Of a DNA stretch of 64,000 bases, positions 61,800 to 64,000 are shown piece by piece. Every line of letters starts with the position of its first letter. Position 1 is the first letter of the stretch. The notes under the pieces were generated by a model that was not told the origin of the DNA, did not search any database, and saw nothing but the letters and a program-made list of their open reading frames with translations. The position numbers were made by a program, and so were the translations under genes. Source of the stretch: Epiperipatus broadwayi (Eukaryota > Onychophora > Udeonychophora > Euonychophora > Peripatidae); contig JAQFVV010000001.1 of assembly GCA_028023455.1 (NCBI GenBank), forward strand, positions 22,893,401 through 22,957,400. Reading direction: 5' to 3'.

Positions 61800-63800
61800 T
61801 TGCTTATTTGTTATTCACAGCTGACTTTCATATCTGAAGGTCATTCTACTATTCACTACCTGTGGAGCCTGAACGCAGAAAAAACACTAAAAGATCAAAA
61901 TTTTCTACTTAGAGATTTTAATGCACATATTAATACAAATAATATACTGTGGTCAAACATTGTTGAAAATAATGGAATTAGTATTATAAATTCTAATGGT
62001 CTGTTGTTATCAAATTTTTACATAACACATGGATTGACTGTCACAAGCACTTTGTTTGGGCAGAAAAACCACTATAATGGATTCATTCTCAAATCAATGG
62101 CATTTAATAGATTATTTTATAGTTAAAAATTAGAATACAAGAATTTCATGTAATATGGAGCACTTGCAAGACTGTTGGATGAATCGTAAATTAATATGCT
62201 CTTATATTAAAAAGTTGCATTAAAAAGTAAACCTTATTCCAATCGTATTCACAAGAAAATTGGGTTGGTTCTTCAAAAAGATGTATTAAACATACTAAAT
62301 TTCAGCAGCTATTAAACACTAAAATTGCTAACTTAGAACTCTGGGATTGTCATATTATTGAAGCATGGAATTCTCTTAAAATTGTATTATGGATTCAAGT
62401 AAATCTATTCTTAGATTCATTAAAACAAAAAATCATGACTGATTTTCTTATATAGATGTTATTATGAGCAATTTGATTAAAAGGATTCATGACATCTGCT
62501 TGGCAGAATAATAAAATGGAACTTCAAAATAAATAAAGAGAATTGAAGACAAAAGTTTAATAACTGAGATGAAGGCTTAAAAATGATTGATTGAATTAAA
62601 ACTGCAAAGAAAATACATATATTTGCTTTCCATGATCATTCTAGGTCTTTTTTGATATAAACCTTAGAAATGGTATCACAATTCTATTAAATTCAGCAAC
62701 TCATGGGAGTATTTTGATCATCCTTTGAATAATGATATAAGAATTGAAATGTCAATTTTCAATTATATATCCTTTTTATCTACTCATTTAGATTTGAACA
62801 AAGAAATCCAGCTTAATCAAAATAAAACAGATATTTGTAATCTTAAAATGGAAATGCTGAGTTCTTTATGAAAGTTTAAACTATGGTGGTAATATGTTAG
62901 CTTCAAAAAATTGAAATTTTTTTAAGACTATATGGATTTATGCAGAATGTAATCACTTGATTTTAAGGATGTTTCTGTACCAGTTTTTAAAAATGAAGGT
63001 AATAAATCAAGATTGCAGTAAATATTGAGAAATATTATTATCCACTACAGCAAAAATACTTTCAAAAATTTTGTTGAATAGGTTACTTGTGGTCATAAAT
63101 GGTTACCAGAAACTCTGATGGTTTTTGAGATCAAAAAGAAGTACAGACATGGTTTTTGTTGCCAGGAAAATGCAAGAAAAATATTGGAAACAAAAGAATG
63201 ATTTATATATTACTTTTATTGATTTGATCAAGGGATTTCATTCATTTAAATGAACAGTTTTATGGTATTGTTTGAAATTAGTTGGTTGTCTACTAAAATT
63301 TATTCATATTATACAACTTCTATAAGATGGAATGAGAGAAAATGTTATTACTACAGATGTAAAACCTGAGGCATTTGAAATGAAAACTGGTACTAAACAA
63401 GGATGTGTATTTGCTCCAATATTGATTTAAAACTTTATGATAGTTGTCCAAGTGGCTTAATGAAACAGGGATTAAGATATGGTATAAGTTTGATGATGGA
63501 TTTTTTTAACTTAATCAATTAAAAGCAAAAACAAGAACTTCATCTTCTTGGATTCTGTATTTATAGTGTGCTGATGATTGTGCTAAGTTCAAACTTAATA
63601 TTTTGAAGGAAACATTTAAAGGCATTGATTTTAATAGTTAATGTTAAAAAAAACTTTAAGTTCTTTATCAGCCAGTGAGGGAAATAAAATCTTCAGCAAT
63701 TTTAGCTTGGATGGTTATCAACGTGAGAATGTAAAGCAATATAAAAATTTCTTGTTAGTAACATACAGATTTTGCACTCATTATTTTCTTCAGTTTTTAG
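61800..63800 (+). pseudogene. Degraded non-LTR retrotransposon (APE endonuclease and reverse transcriptase)
   Basis: The first frame (61800-62126) has FLLRDFNAHINTNN, IINSNGLLLSNFYITHGLTV and TSTLFGQKN, the C-terminal half of an APE-type endonuclease (family GDFNARVG ... NSNGLLLL ... HGLTITNTLF). The Gly of GDFN is Arg. After a degraded linker the reverse transcriptase shows LLSTTAKILSKILLNRLL (about 63036), FLRSKRSTDMVFVARKMQEK, YITFIDLIKGFHSF (catalytic Asp near 63221), TKQGCVFAPILI and CADDCAKF (63567-63590), followed by SLDGYQRENVKQYKNF. YADD is CADD, and stops interrupt nearly every block. This family differs from the RTE-type element at 1-1981. Confidence 0.75.
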
Positions 63801-64000
63801 AGAAATCATAAATCAAAAATTCACTTTTATTATATCTAATCTTTTATTTATTTTTTTGATTGCAAACTAAATTAAATAAGAAATCATTTTCTTATACATT
63901 TATCTTTCATTTATTAATTCTGTTTTGCAGATTTGCGTCAATAAATATTACTATTATTAAATGGACATTTATTTAGCAGTTATGGGTTTTTTCTTTACAT

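Overview
This is a very A+T-rich, repeat-dominated eukaryotic window, most likely from an invertebrate animal. Long intronic or intergenic DNA carries a single recognisable host exon, a split exon with consensus splice sites. Around it are relics of non-LTR retrotransposons (one clearly RTE-type), Penelope-like elements with GIY-YIG endonuclease, an LTR retrotransposon with a gag relic, a hAT-type DNA element, and many fold-back and minisatellite repeats. The species cannot be fixed from the sequence. I see no bacterial operon, rRNA gene, tRNA gene or CRISPR array.

Layout. 1-1981: 5' part of an RTE-type retrotransposon on the minus strand, with two 200-bp 5' monomers. 2140-2480: an LTR-like promoter block (minus). 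4561-5060: a 500-bp hAT element with a perfect 8-bp target duplication. 5161-5315, 6955-7690 and 8899-9074: fold-back repeats. 7776-8820: a retrozyme-like insertion with a 13-bp target duplication and a complete hammerhead ribozyme fold. 11240-12130: a less A+T-rich block with a TATA box. 12793-19332: a composite minisatellite bounded by inverted repeats and split by two insertions that both sit inside TA tracts. 19354-28896: an LTR retrotransposon with about 2.5-kb LTRs and a ruined gag (minus). 28914-31129: another (AT)n-bounded TG..CA segment. 35842-35944: an internal exon of ST13/HIP, the Hsc70-interacting co-chaperone (plus). 36521-37045: an inverted dimer of a Penelope-type terminal repeat with a 13-bp target duplication. 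37630-38740: a 419-bp tandem repeat in which each unit carries a hammerhead ribozyme. 39304-40577 and 48801-50615: inverted-repeat elements with internal minisatellites. 42230-42800: a LINE reverse-transcriptase relic (minus). 45732-45882: an unidentified possible terminal exon (minus). 47490-48290 and 59375-59960: two opposite copies of a Penelope-type terminal repeat. 53950-56340: two Penelope-like 3' relics (minus). 61800-63800: a degraded non-LTR element (plus).

The most interesting theme is self-cleaving RNA. Two unrelated tandem repeats (units of about 473 and 418-419 nt) contain hammerhead ribozymes with all core nucleotides intact. Both begin with an inverted partial copy. One, together with a third inverted dimer, is flanked by 13-bp target duplications. 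Penelope-like elements in the same window carry decayed versions of the same motif and could have supplied the reverse transcriptase and endonuclease. Apart from the ST13 exon, I see no working cellular pathway encoded here.
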